A stretch of 38,151 nucleotides of DNA from Limisphaerales bacterium (lineage in GTDB: Bacteria; Verrucomicrobiota; Verrucomicrobiia; Limisphaerales; UBA11358). Every line of letters begins with the position of its first letter. Within the stretch, counting starts at the first letter, position 1. Positions 24,723 through 33,082 of this stretch are shown here, one piece after another. The stretch covers positions 1-38,151 of the forward strand of contig PKZR01000281.1 of NCBI GenBank assembly GCA_003133815.1. The letters are read 5' to 3'. The position numbers and the translations under genes were made by a program. The notes beneath the pieces were generated by a model that made no database searches, was not told the origin of the DNA, and worked only from the letters and a program-made list of their open reading frames with translations.

Positions 24723-26540
24723 TTACCAGTTGAATGCAAATTGGACTAAATCTTTGATTTCAGCTTTCAGCGGATCTTCGCTTTCAACGATTTCTTTTAC
24801 ACGCTTCCAGATTCTATAGGGCTTATCACCGGAAGACTTTGGACGTTCCTCCCAAAACAAGTCTTCGAGAGTGTCGTCAATAACGCGAATGTTAGCAGGT
24901 TCCACAAATTGCGCGATTCGCGCATTCGCATTGTATGGATCAATTGGAATAGCCTCAGCAAGTTCCGCATCTGTGCGTCCTTTCTTGTCTCGGTCATGGA
25001 TTATTCGGAACGGAATCTCAAATTGTTTAAGCAAATTAGCTATAGGAGCAATTGTCCATTTTCCACCGCAGGAAACGACCGTGCAAAGAGATCGTTTTGC
25101 CATATCGACTTCGGCCTTGGCATAAAGCTCTTGCTGGTGAACCAGCAACGCCATTTCAGAATCACCTTCCACAAGCACGGTCCGTTTAGCAAAGAATGCT
25201 TCACAAACGGTGGGATGGAAGTCCAGAACAGCTCGCAGAGCTTCCCGATCTCGTTTCGATTCCACATCTTGGCCGAATGGGTCAACCTTGAGTTGGGAAA
25301 CCGTGGGAGGCGTTTTTGAATTTTCTCTTTTGAACACCGCGAGAGATAAAGGATCTGATCCAATATCAATTAAAAATGGCGAATGGGTGCTAACGATGAC
25401 TTGCCAATCCAGTTTCTGCGAAATTGCATGAAGGGCAGTCTTCAGCCTTCGCATGATATGTGGATGCAAGAAAAGTTCCGGTTCTTCAAAGAGGATGATT
25501 GTGCTTCGGGAGTGCAGTAAAACATTGGCCTCGTCCGTTATTTGAGCATTTTGTGCCGCCAGAACTTCCATCAACGCAAATATTAATGCCCGCTGCAAAC
25601 CGTTCCCCTGCAATTCAATTGAGGTTTTTGTTCCATCATCAAGGGCTATGCCGGTATTTGCGCCAATAAATTTTTCTGCATTTGGTGTTTCCATCGTCAG
25701 GAGCACCTTGGCATCAATTGTTGATGAAAGCCGTTCCGATATGAGCCTCGTGACTTCCCCAACTTTTTGAATTTGTTGTTCACCTTCAGCCGCAAGTTTA
25801 ACTTGAAGGTTTTCAACGGCCGTCATCAGGGTTAAATATTCTTCCGAAGTTTGAACCGCCGGAAGGATAATTTTGTTCAGGATCAAACCGAACGAGGTCT
25901 TGGCACCCGGTTTGCTATCTTCGCTCGCATTTCTAACAGCCGGAATTATCTGGGCTTGAGGAATGGCCTGCTGAAGAGCAGCATCAATGCTTATATTTTC
26001 ACCGGACCACTTTGGTTCACTCTGCGTAATTAATTCGGGTTTTGTTTCACGTATGCGTTGTCTGACCTGTTCCTGTTTTGCAGTGGGTTTCCATGTAGTT
26101 TGGTTCGTTATACCCAATTCTCCGGCGACGGCCTGAATTTCGGCATTTAGAGTGGCCCATTTATCCGACCAGCCGGCAATCACTTCCTCTGGTTTGAATG
26201 CCTCATACACTTTTTTTATTTTTTCAGTCTCGGCTTCGATAAAAAACCGGACGCGTAAGCGAATTTTGTCTGCATGAACAACTCCAGCTACGCCGGGTGT
26301 GGCTTTTTCCCATTCCTGTAAATCACCAAATTCACCTTCAATGATCATTTCCTTATCTTTATGCCCCTTGCGCCATTCCTCAATGCTTGGCGATTGTTGG
26401 TTCAAAAAGATTTCAATGGCGCGTAATACTGAAGATTTGCCACAATTATTCGGTCCAATAAAACTGGTAAAACCCCTGATATTGATAGTTGTGTCTTCAA
26501 TGCATCGAATGTTTTTTACTGTGATTGATTTTAATTTCAT
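24723..26540 (-). CDS. OLD-family ATPase/TOPRIM nuclease
   Basis: A 605-residue protein. The ABC/SMC-type ATPase half has Walker A G29PNNCGKSS, Walker B with the catalytic Glu (IILFEEPELFLHPH) and an H-loop (VIVSTHSPF). The C-terminal TOPRIM half has TVLVEGDSEMALL and IIHDRDKKG. This is the layout of overcoming-lysogenisation-defect (OLD) nucleases, which degrade or nick DNA on sensing phage activity; relatives are GajA of Gabija and P2 Old. No UvrD-like GajB partner is nearby; instead a small P-loop protein and a small membrane peptide follow. The gene is divergent from the radical SAM operon. Confidence 0.88.
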   Translation of the reverse strand: MKLKSITVKNIRCIEDTTINIRGFTSFIGPNNCGKSSVLRAIEIFLNQQSPSIEEWRKGHKDKEMIIEGEFGDLQEWEKATPGVAGVVHADKIRLRVRFFIEAETEKIKKVYEAFKPEEVIAGWSDKWATLNAEIQAVAGELGITNQTTWKPTAKQEQVRQRIRETKPELITQSEPKWSGENISIDAALQQAIPQAQIIPAVRNASEDSKPGAKTSFGLILNKIILPAVQTSEEYLTLMTAVENLQVKLAAEGEQQIQKVGEVTRLISERLSSTIDAKVLLTMETPNAEKFIGANTGIALDDGTKTSIELQGNGLQRALIFALMEVLAAQNAQITDEANVLLHSRSTIILFEEPELFLHPHIMRRLKTALHAISQKLDWQVIVSTHSPFLIDIGSDPLSLAVFKRENSKTPPTVSQLKVDPFGQDVESKRDREALRAVLDFHPTVCEAFFAKRTVLVEGDSEMALLVHQQELYAKAEVDMAKRSLCTVVSCGGKWTIAPIANLLKQFEIPFRIIHDRDKKGRTDAELAEAIPIDPYNANARIAQFVEPANIRVIDDTLEDLFWEERPKSSGDKPYRIWKRVKEIVESEDPLKAEIKDLVQFAFNW

Positions 26541-26598
26541 AAAGAAAATCCGAAAACTCGTAAAGACGTTTTGTTGATTATACTACTCCCGGCCAAAA

Positions 26599-26627
26599 TT
26601 GCACCTTTAAAAGTTCGCCTCTATATC
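26599..26627 (+). promoter_or_regulatory. Possible promoter of the radical SAM/STAND operon
   Basis: TTGCAC (26599-26604) and TATATC (26622-26627) are spaced by 17 bp in the 158 bp divergent region. They lie about 70 bp before the radical SAM start. Moderate match only. Confidence 0.4.
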
Positions 26628-26698
26628 GCATAATGCTGCGAGGTATTTTGCGATTGCCTAAAATTATTCGCGGGTTAAGATGATGAAAACGAACTCCG

Positions 26699-27667
26699 AT
26701 GACCAAGGGAAATCATCTGCAATTGTTTGACCAGGCCCATTTGAAAGCTCGGTTTAGTCCTGCTGGCGTTCATTTGTTTGACCGAGCGACCGGAATGAAT
26801 GTTCTTCTCGACGAGATTCGAGTGCCTTCAGTTATGTGGACGAACGCTCCGCGACAAGTTTCAATTGCGTTGACGAATGCGTGTGATCTTTCCTGTTCCT
26901 ACTGCTTTGCGCCAAAGAATCATGCAGTGCTTGATTTTGAAATGATTATCAGTTGGCTTGACGAACTGGATGCAAACGGCTGTTTTGGCATCGGCTTTGG
27001 AGGTGGAGAACCAACGCTTTATCCACGTCTGGCGGAACTGTGCCAATACGCAGCGGAGAACACGCGACTAGCTGTAACTTTTACTACTCATGCACACCAC
27101 CTTGACGAATCGCTTGTTTCCGCTTTGGCCAGTAACGTGCATTTTGTAAGAATTAGCATGGATGGTGTTGGTGCCACATATGAGGCACTCCGTGGACGGT
27201 CGTTTGCGGTGCTTCGCCAAAAACTAACTGTCATGCAGCAATTGTCGCCATTCGGAATCAATTTCGTTGTAAATTCACGCACTTTTCTTGATTTGGATGC
27301 AGCGACTGCGTTAGCTGCCGAGGTTGGTGCATCCGAATTTCTATTATTGCCTGAACAGCCCGTTCGCGGTGCTGGCGGCATTGATAGTTGCACGGCTCAA
27401 GAATTACACTTATGGGTCGCACAATATCGCGGCAAAGTTCGTCTTACAGTAAGCGAAGCAGGTGCTGACGGACTACCTACTTGCAATCCACTTGATAAAG
27501 AAACTGGACTTTGTGCTTACGTGCACATTGATGCGTCTGGCATCTTAAAACATTCTTCTTATGAGAATGATGGTGTGGCTATCGGCGATGGCGGGGTAAT
27601 GCAAGCGATAAATGAATTGCAAACTTTTAGAAGGAGGAACAACAATGAAAATCTGGCACGGTTATAG
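26699..27667 (+). CDS. Radical SAM enzyme with degenerate SPASM/twitch-like C-terminus
   Basis: A 322-residue protein. The CxxxCxxC cluster motif is C62-DLS-C66-SY-C69 after VSIALTNA; GFGGGEPTLYP is the SAM-binding GGEP motif, and the VRISMDGVG strand follows. The core resembles SPASM-type peptide-modifying enzymes. The C-terminal part (TCNP...GLCAYVHIDASGILKHSSYEN) keeps only some of the SPASM cysteines, so one extra cluster at most is likely. It overlaps the next gene by 23 bp. The neighbouring small protein could be its substrate or a partner, and the STAND protein suggests an immunity role. Confidence 0.85.
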   Translation: MTKGNHLQLFDQAHLKARFSPAGVHLFDRATGMNVLLDEIRVPSVMWTNAPRQVSIALTNACDLSCSYCFAPKNHAVLDFEMIISWLDELDANGCFGIGFGGGEPTLYPRLAELCQYAAENTRLAVTFTTHAHHLDESLVSALASNVHFVRISMDGVGATYEALRGRSFAVLRQKLTVMQQLSPFGINFVVNSRTFLDLDAATALAAEVGASEFLLLPEQPVRGAGGIDSCTAQELHLWVAQYRGKVRLTVSEAGADGLPTCNPLDKETGLCAYVHIDASGILKHSSYENDGVAIGDGGVMQAINELQTFRRRNNNENLARL

Positions 27668-28040
27668 TTCAGAACACTCACACAATATCGTAATGATCGG
27701 TCGCTTCAAAACTGCGGCTGATGCAAAAGATGCAGACGCCGCAATCAGTCAAATCAGCGATCGGGTGCGCAATGAAGGTGACGCTAATCGTGAAGCGGAG
27801 CGTTATAGCCAAGCGTTGGTTGACCTCTTGTCAAAATTGAAAATCCACACTATCACACCCGGTGAGCTTGAGCAATTTACTTATGATGTTCATGTTGATC
27901 TTAAGAATGACCGAATAGAATTATGGACTGACGAAGGGGTGGTAACGGCGTTCTTGAAGGTGCTTGTTGATTCGGGCGCTCGTGTTGAGGTCTATTCTGC
28001 GCACGATTATCCTGAAACGGAGGAAAAGAAAGACAAATGA
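27645..28040 (+). CDS. Small protein of the radical SAM/STAND operon
   Basis: The start is set at the ATG at 27645 because AAGGAGG lies 7 nt upstream; an earlier in-frame start (27612) is less likely. A 131-residue acidic alpha/beta protein: MKIWHGYSSEHSHNIVMIGRFK, then VHVDLKNDRIELWTDEGVVTAFLKVLVDSGARVEVYSAHDY. By memory it resembles the DUF6375 family, but I cannot confirm this. No cysteine-rich or leader-like tail was seen, so it is not an obvious RiPP precursor. It is coupled to the radical SAM gene (overlap) and 21 bp from the STAND gene. Confidence 0.7.
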   Translation: MKIWHGYSSEHSHNIVMIGRFKTAADAKDADAAISQISDRVRNEGDANREAERYSQALVDLLSKLKIHTITPGELEQFTYDVHVDLKNDRIELWTDEGVVTAFLKVLVDSGARVEVYSAHDYPETEEKKDK

Positions 28041-28061
28041 GGCGGCGATAATAGGAAACCT

Positions 28062-31000
28062 ATGCCATCCGTAAATTGGAATGTATTTGAGCAGTTGCCC
28101 GGTAGCGCAGAGAATAACTTTGAAATGTTGTGTCGAGCGCTTATACGCCGACATTACGGGGGCCATGGTCAATTTGCAGCGCTTGCAAATCAACCGGGGG
28201 TAGAGTTTCACTTAAAATTGCATACCGCCTGCGCCCTTGGCAAACCTAACCGCTGGTTTGGTTGGCAGTGTCGCTGGTATGGAACTTTGCCAAGCGGCAC
28301 GTCACTTGGGCAAGCGCGCCGAGATAAAATTGAAAAGTCGCTATCAACAACCGTAAAGGTGTTGCCTGACTTGACTGACTGGGTATTGTGGACACGACAT
28401 CCACTCACTGCGGGCGATCAAAAATGGTTCTATGGCCTTAAGGCAAAGATGCACCTAAAAATGCGTCTCGATCTTTGGACCAAGGCGGATGTCGAAGACC
28501 TTCTTAATGGTGAAGCTGAAATTTTTAGGAGCACCTACTTTGGCGATTTAATTCTTTCACCCAATGCTTTGTCAACCCTACATGGGACATGGGTTGCGCG
28601 TGTTAAAAAGCGTTGGTTGCCTGAAGCCCACCAAGTCGTCGAAGCCGAAAGAACGTTAAGACGAATGCTTGGGGAAACCCAATCGTGGGAACAGTTGGTG
28701 AACGTTGCTGATCGGCTGTTAGCCGCTACCAAATCCATCAATGCTGACATAGATAAATTGACAGGTCCGCTTGCCACGACAACCAAAGAATTCGTTGAAT
28801 ACGTTCAGCTTTTTGCCACATCATTAAATGAAGCACACAAACTGCTTGGCAAGGGCGACCTTGACCTTCTCCGACAGCAGCTTGAAGCCCGTGTCAATAT
28901 GCCTACCGCAAAGCTGACAACTGCCTTACGCAAATTGCGGGCAGCCCGGCAGCGTGCAGCGCTGATTGCCACAAATACACTTGCTGACCTGCGTTTAGGT
29001 CACAAGCTTCTTGATGAGGTCAATAGTTTTCTTGGAACACGACTTGTTGGTGTTCTGGCGGACGCTGGAGGTGGCAAGACCCAGCTTGCGGCACAATTAA
29101 CAGCCCCATCGTCTGATAGACCTGCCGGAATTTTGATTTATGGCCAAGACCTCCACGCGGGTCACGATCTCGATGAACTAGCTCGTAAAGTGACGTTGCC
29201 GGGAACTGGAACGCCTATTTCCAACATGGAGGCTCTTGTCGCGGCACTGGACGCCGCCGGACAACGTGCCCACCGACGACTTCCAATCATAATTGACGGC
29301 CTAAACGAGGCTGAAGATCCACGAAATTGGAAAGGTCCACTCGCTTCACTTAATGAAACCCTTCGCCGCTATCCATACGTCTTGGTTGTATGCACACTAA
29401 GAACTGGAACGCGTCTTCCTACTGAGCAAAACGAGTGGCAACCTGCTCCCGAAGTGTGCACTCGAAGAACGGCTTTCGCTGATGAAGCATTGCCGGAGGG
29501 AATTCAACACTTGGAAATGTCTGAATTTGGCGGAGATACGACGGAAGCCATCAGGCGATACTTTCAATATTATAAAATCAATTCTGGCGACGTAGAATTG
29601 CCGCTTTTGCTTAGCCATCCATTAACTCTCCGTTTGTTCTGTGAAGTAACCGACCCAAAGCGTGAGAAAGAAGTGGGTATCGAAGCGATGCCTGGGTCGC
29701 TTACTGCTATATTTGAAAGTTATTTAGGAAAGGCGGCTGAACGTATTGCAGAACTCGCACCACTCAGTCGTAGATATTACGAACTGGACGTGCAAAGGGC
29801 ATTCGACGAAATCGGAACAAGTCTTTGGGATCGCCGCGCACGCACCGTTAGCGAACGTGACTTGCGAAAAACATTAGGTGACGAAACTCGGCCATGGAAT
29901 GAGAGCATTGTTCGTGCATTGGAGCAAGAAGGCGTCATTCTACGATTGCCGGGAATTGCTCCGGGTGACATAGATGTAATGGCTGTTTACGATGCCATGG
30001 GAGGTCATCTTGCGGCAAAGGCAATTTTAATGCGTCACGGTGGGAATGCATTTGAACAATGGTTGAAAAATCCGACGACGCTTGCAGCTTTGTCTGAACC
30101 TCCATCCGGTCGGTTCCGTCCCACTGTGCAGCCACGAACGCTTGAGCCGTCGCCCATTGAATTATCACCTGCCCACCCACTAGCCACTGATATTTTTCGA
30201 GCTTTAGTGGGGCTTGTTCCCCGGCACCTTAATCGGCAACAATTGTGGCCGTTGCTCGATGAACCGCTACGAACCCTCGCTCTTTTAAGAGCATCCCGTT
30301 TGGAAGGTGCATACCTCGATAATGCAACCGTTCAGGCACTCTTCATGCTCGCGTCCGAATCAAGCAAATTGTTTCCCCGATTGCATCAAACACGCGGTGC
30401 CGTAGCGCACCCTCTTAATGCCAATTTTTTGGATTCGGTTTTGCGTCCGATGAAGGTGGCGCAACGCGACCTTATCTGGACCGAGTGGATTCGACGGAAT
30501 CGGGAGATTTTTCTCGACAGATTACACGATTTGGAACAACGATGGCGCCGTGTGCCGACGACACGAACATCTTCAGATCAACTTACAGCACGGTGGGTCA
30601 TGTGGATGCTTACAAGCACAATTCGGGAGCTTCGTGATAAGGCGACTCGCACTCTATATTGGTTTGGTCGTGGAGATTCGACAACGCTGTTTGAGCTGAC
30701 CTATGAATCGCTGGCAATAAATGATCCATATATTCCAGAACGTATGATGGCTGCAAGTTATGGAGTAGCAATGGCACGACACGTTGATTTAACAGGCAAA
30801 AATTTTGTAAAAAAAATATTGCCAGTTTGCGCAAAACGTATTTATGAGTTGATTTTTAAGGAAAATGCACCTCACAGCAATACCCACGTTTTGATGAGAG
30901 AATATGCAAGAAGAATATTGGAACTTGCATCATTTCATCATCGTAAAAATTTTTCAGCGGTGGAGACGGCCAGAACAATGCCACCATATAAAGATGGTGG

Positions 31001-32408
31001 TCTACGCGAGTGGCCAGAAAGCAAAACTGGCAAAGATGAATTCTACGGCCAAAACTCTCCATTCCGTATGGATTTTGAGAATTATACGTTAGGTCGACTC
31101 GTTCCAGGCCGTGGAAATTATGACTCAAAAAATCCGGAGTATCGGAAGATCAGAGCGCAAGTGCTGTGGCGGGTTGAGCAGCTTGGTTGGTCTGTCGAGC
31201 TTTTCAAAGAAATAGACCAACAGATTGCAAACGATCTGCGCTATCCGCACGGACGATCATCCGACGAAAATAAGAAAACTGACCGATATGGAAAGAAGTA
31301 TTCATGGATAGCCTATTTTGAAATGGCTGGGCTATTGCGAGATCAGGGCAAAATAGGCAAAGACTATGAAGATGACGATAGGCCAAGCGATATTGCAATT
31401 GACCCGAGTTTTCCGTTACCGCTTCCGAAAGAGAGACTTATTTCAGGCGATTTTCTGGGCAGTCCAAAATTATCACTGAAAGATTGGATAGCGAATGGTG
31501 GTGTGCCAAACGTGTCTCCATACCTTAAAATGTCGGAGGTTCAGAATCAACCGGGGCCGTGGATTGCGCTTGATGGTTTTTTTACGCAGGAAGATGCAAG
31601 ACGCGGGCGAAGAACATTCTGTTTTATTCGCAGTTTTTTGGTAGAGCAGCCAGACGCCAATTCGTTTTTTAAGCATCTATCGCAGCAAAATCTTGGTGGC
31701 CGATGGCTGCCTGACAATCCAAGAGTCATATACACTTTCGCAGGGGAAATCCCGTGGTGTAAAATCTATCCAAAATATGGATTTAGGAAGTTCCATTTTG
31801 TGGTTGCTGAAAAAAAAGTGAAAATAAAACGAAAGAGGCCAGCTTGTTTTTTAGACGGGAAGCAGATTCAATTAACGCGGTTCGACCTTCATCGTATGGC
31901 AAATATGCCCATCATGTTCAGTGCCGATGAGAAAACAGGTCTTTCACCAGAAGAAATTGAACGCGTAGAACTGCGCAATATCATTGTCGAGGAAGAAGAG
32001 ATTCAGAGGCAAACCAACTCATTCAAGGCGTTGATTCCAGTTTGTGACTTCGGATGGGAAGGCAAAAATTTTGAGAATGAATCTATTCATGCGACCGTCT
32101 TGGCCAAAGAGATTGCTAATAGTCTTCAATTAGTCGGACAACCGCAAACATTTGACTCATTTACGAAAGATGGCGTGAGAGCAACATTCGGAGTTGCAGA
32201 ACGGAGCAATTACAACAACAGTCAGAGCTTGTTCTTGATACGGGAAGATTTGTTAAAGGGTTATCTTAAAAATAAGAAGTTGTCACTTGTTTGGGCAATA
32301 TGGGGAGAACGTGAATACGCAACGGATCTTATCAATAAATGGAATGATAGCAAGCGGCCTAAAATACCCTATAAAGTATACCAAACGATAAAACAATTCA
32401 AAGCGTAA
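28062..32408 (+). CDS. Nuclease-STAND NTPase, Avs-like defence protein
   Basis: A 1448-residue protein. The N-terminal ~165 residues look like a restriction-endonuclease fold (E48 in GVEFH, then QCRWY around Q69), as in Mrr/DUF4297-type effectors; this call is moderate. The P-loop domain has Walker A around residues 333-340 (ADAGGGKT) and Walker B at about 407-415 (LPIIIDGLNEAED). LVVCTLR and a winged-helix-like stretch follow (residues ~500-640). The remainder is mostly helical and unrecognised; it may be the repeat or sensor region. The size, N-terminal nuclease and central STAND ATPase match Avs (antiviral STAND) proteins, which recognise phage proteins and activate a nuclease. Pairing with a radical SAM enzyme is unusual. 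The gene looks intact, with no frameshift. Confidence 0.8.
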   Translation: MPSVNWNVFEQLPGSAENNFEMLCRALIRRHYGGHGQFAALANQPGVEFHLKLHTACALGKPNRWFGWQCRWYGTLPSGTSLGQARRDKIEKSLSTTVKVLPDLTDWVLWTRHPLTAGDQKWFYGLKAKMHLKMRLDLWTKADVEDLLNGEAEIFRSTYFGDLILSPNALSTLHGTWVARVKKRWLPEAHQVVEAERTLRRMLGETQSWEQLVNVADRLLAATKSINADIDKLTGPLATTTKEFVEYVQLFATSLNEAHKLLGKGDLDLLRQQLEARVNMPTAKLTTALRKLRAARQRAALIATNTLADLRLGHKLLDEVNSFLGTRLVGVLADAGGGKTQLAAQLTAPSSDRPAGILIYGQDLHAGHDLDELARKVTLPGTGTPISNMEALVAALDAAGQRAHRRLPIIIDGLNEAEDPRNWKGPLASLNETLRRYPYVLVVCTLRTGTRLPTEQNEWQPAPEVCTRRTAFADEALPEGIQHLEMSEFGGDTTEAIRRYFQYYKINSGDVELPLLLSHPLTLRLFCEVTDPKREKEVGIEAMPGSLTAIFESYLGKAAERIAELAPLSRRYYELDVQRAFDEIGTSLWDRRARTVSERDLRKTLGDETRPWNESIVRALEQEGVILRLPGIAPGDIDVMAVYDAMGGHLAAKAILMRHGGNAFEQWLKNPTTLAALSEPPSGRFRPTVQPRTLEPSPIELSPAHPLATDIFRALVGLVPRHLNRQQLWPLLDEPLRTLALLRASRLEGAYLDNATVQALFMLASESSKLFPRLHQTRGAVAHPLNANFLDSVLRPMKVAQRDLIWTEWIRRNREIFLDRLHDLEQRWRRVPTTRTSSDQLTARWVMWMLTSTIRELRDKATRTLYWFGRGDSTTLFELTYESLAINDPYIPERMMAASYGVAMARHVDLTGKNFVKKILPVCAKRIYELIFKENAPHSNTHVLMREYARRILELASFHHRKNFSAVETARTMPPYKDGGLREWPESKTGKDEFYGQNSPFRMDFENYTLGRLVPGRGNYDSKNPEYRKIRAQVLWRVEQLGWSVELFKEIDQQIANDLRYPHGRSSDENKKTDRYGKKYSWIAYFEMAGLLRDQGKIGKDYEDDDRPSDIAIDPSFPLPLPKERLISGDFLGSPKLSLKDWIANGGVPNVSPYLKMSEVQNQPGPWIALDGFFTQEDARRGRRTFCFIRSFLVEQPDANSFFKHLSQQNLGGRWLPDNPRVIYTFAGEIPWCKIYPKYGFRKFHFVVAEKKVKIKRKRPACFLDGKQIQLTRFDLHRMANMPIMFSADEKTGLSPEEIERVELRNIIVEEEEIQRQTNSFKALIPVCDFGWEGKNFENESIHATVLAKEIANSLQLVGQPQTFDSFTKDGVRATFGVAERSNYNNSQSLFLIREDLLKGYLKNKKLSLVWAIWGEREYATDLINKWNDSKRPKIPYKVYQTIKQFKA

Positions 32409-32589
32409 CGCTTTACTGTCGCACTTTATATTGGCAATGCCGCTCTATAAGAAACAACATTATCTACCGAACGCGTATTTAAAGTATTGTTCCACCGATC
32501 AAAACCCATCTGACAATTTATCAGCACCAATTTTACGGGCGACTTACATGGTAAGTAGGGGCAATCTGCCCAACGATTGAATTGCACGG

Positions 32590-32769
32590 CTTAACCGCCG
32601 CACCACTGGCTCCCAACGTGTCGTCGGCTACCGCTCGACAATTCTCTTTCTCCCTGACGGGCTAACCGGCTAAAGGACATCTACCCGCTGTCCTTTAGCA
32701 GAAAGAGAATTGTCGGGCGGGACGGGCTATCGCCCTTACCCGCCGACACGTTGGGGGACTGGTGTTAAG
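32590..32769. other. Large multi-stem palindrome (possible ncRNA, attC-like or oriT-like site)
   Basis: Nested inverted repeats. Outermost are CTTAAC (32590) and GTTAAG (32764-32769), then CACCA with TGGTG, then CCCAACGTGTCG with CGACACGTTGGG. Inside, CCGC-T-CGACAATTCTCTTTCT (32631-32651) pairs with 32700-32720, and GCTAAAGGACA (32669-32679) pairs with 32689-32699 around a 9-base loop. Several further small hairpins follow. The 5' box GCTTAAC fits the RYYYAAC core of integron attC sites; the 3' box is GTTAAGA, one base off. The region has no convincing gene and lies 3' of the STAND gene. Confidence 0.6.
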
Positions 32770-32886
32770 AGAAGGTGCTATCGCACCGACCACCAGCCCG
32801 CTAACGCGACAATTCGCCCGAAGGCGGAGTCACGACGGGTGTTACTTGGAGAAAGAGTCGCCGCGACTGCGGCACTGAAAATGAGC

Positions 32887-32912
32887 CGCGCCGAATGGCG
32901 CGTCCTTTTTTT
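32887..32912 (+). terminator. Rho-independent terminator
   Basis: CGCGCC (32887-32892) pairs with GGCGCG (32897-32902) around GAAT, followed by TCCTTTTTTT. It ends the structured region 32590-32880 on the plus strand, which supports the idea that the region is transcribed. The STAND gene stop is about 480 bp upstream, a long way for a simple gene terminator. Confidence 0.8.
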
Positions 32913-32926
32913 GCCGGAACCGGCAA
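32911..32926. repeat. REP-like palindrome, copy 3
   Basis: TTGCCGGAACCGGCAA, a perfect palindrome and third member of the family at 13786 and 16574. It directly overlaps the end of the terminator. Confidence 0.65.
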
Positions 32927-32985
32927 GTTTCGGCGTCTGGTTTAATATGCGGGATTCGCATATTCTCTGAATCTCAATCGGATTT

Positions 32986-33082
32986 CAAAACCAGTCGCCA
33001 TTACCCCGCCGGCCTGTTCCCAAACATCCTGCCGGCGTTCAGTCTGATGACACGGGGACTTTGGGAGTGGCGACTGGTTTTG
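32986..33082. repeat. 15 bp inverted repeat around the start of the transfer ATPase gene
   Basis: CAAAACCAGTCGCCA (32986-33000) is repeated exactly in inverted form as TGGCGACTGGTTTTG (33068-33082). The start codon at 33047 lies in the 67 bp loop. Inverted repeats near transfer genes can mark oriT or an autoregulatory operator. A hairpin AATATGCG/CGCATATT lies just upstream at 32944-32964. Confidence 0.55.

Noticed and set aside
32559..32571. Small hairpin GGGCA/TGCCC
   Set aside because: Too short (5 bp stem) to call as a terminator or operator.
32710..32970. An 86-codon frame in the structured region
   Set aside because: It runs through hairpins and the terminator and has biased composition with no recognisable domain.
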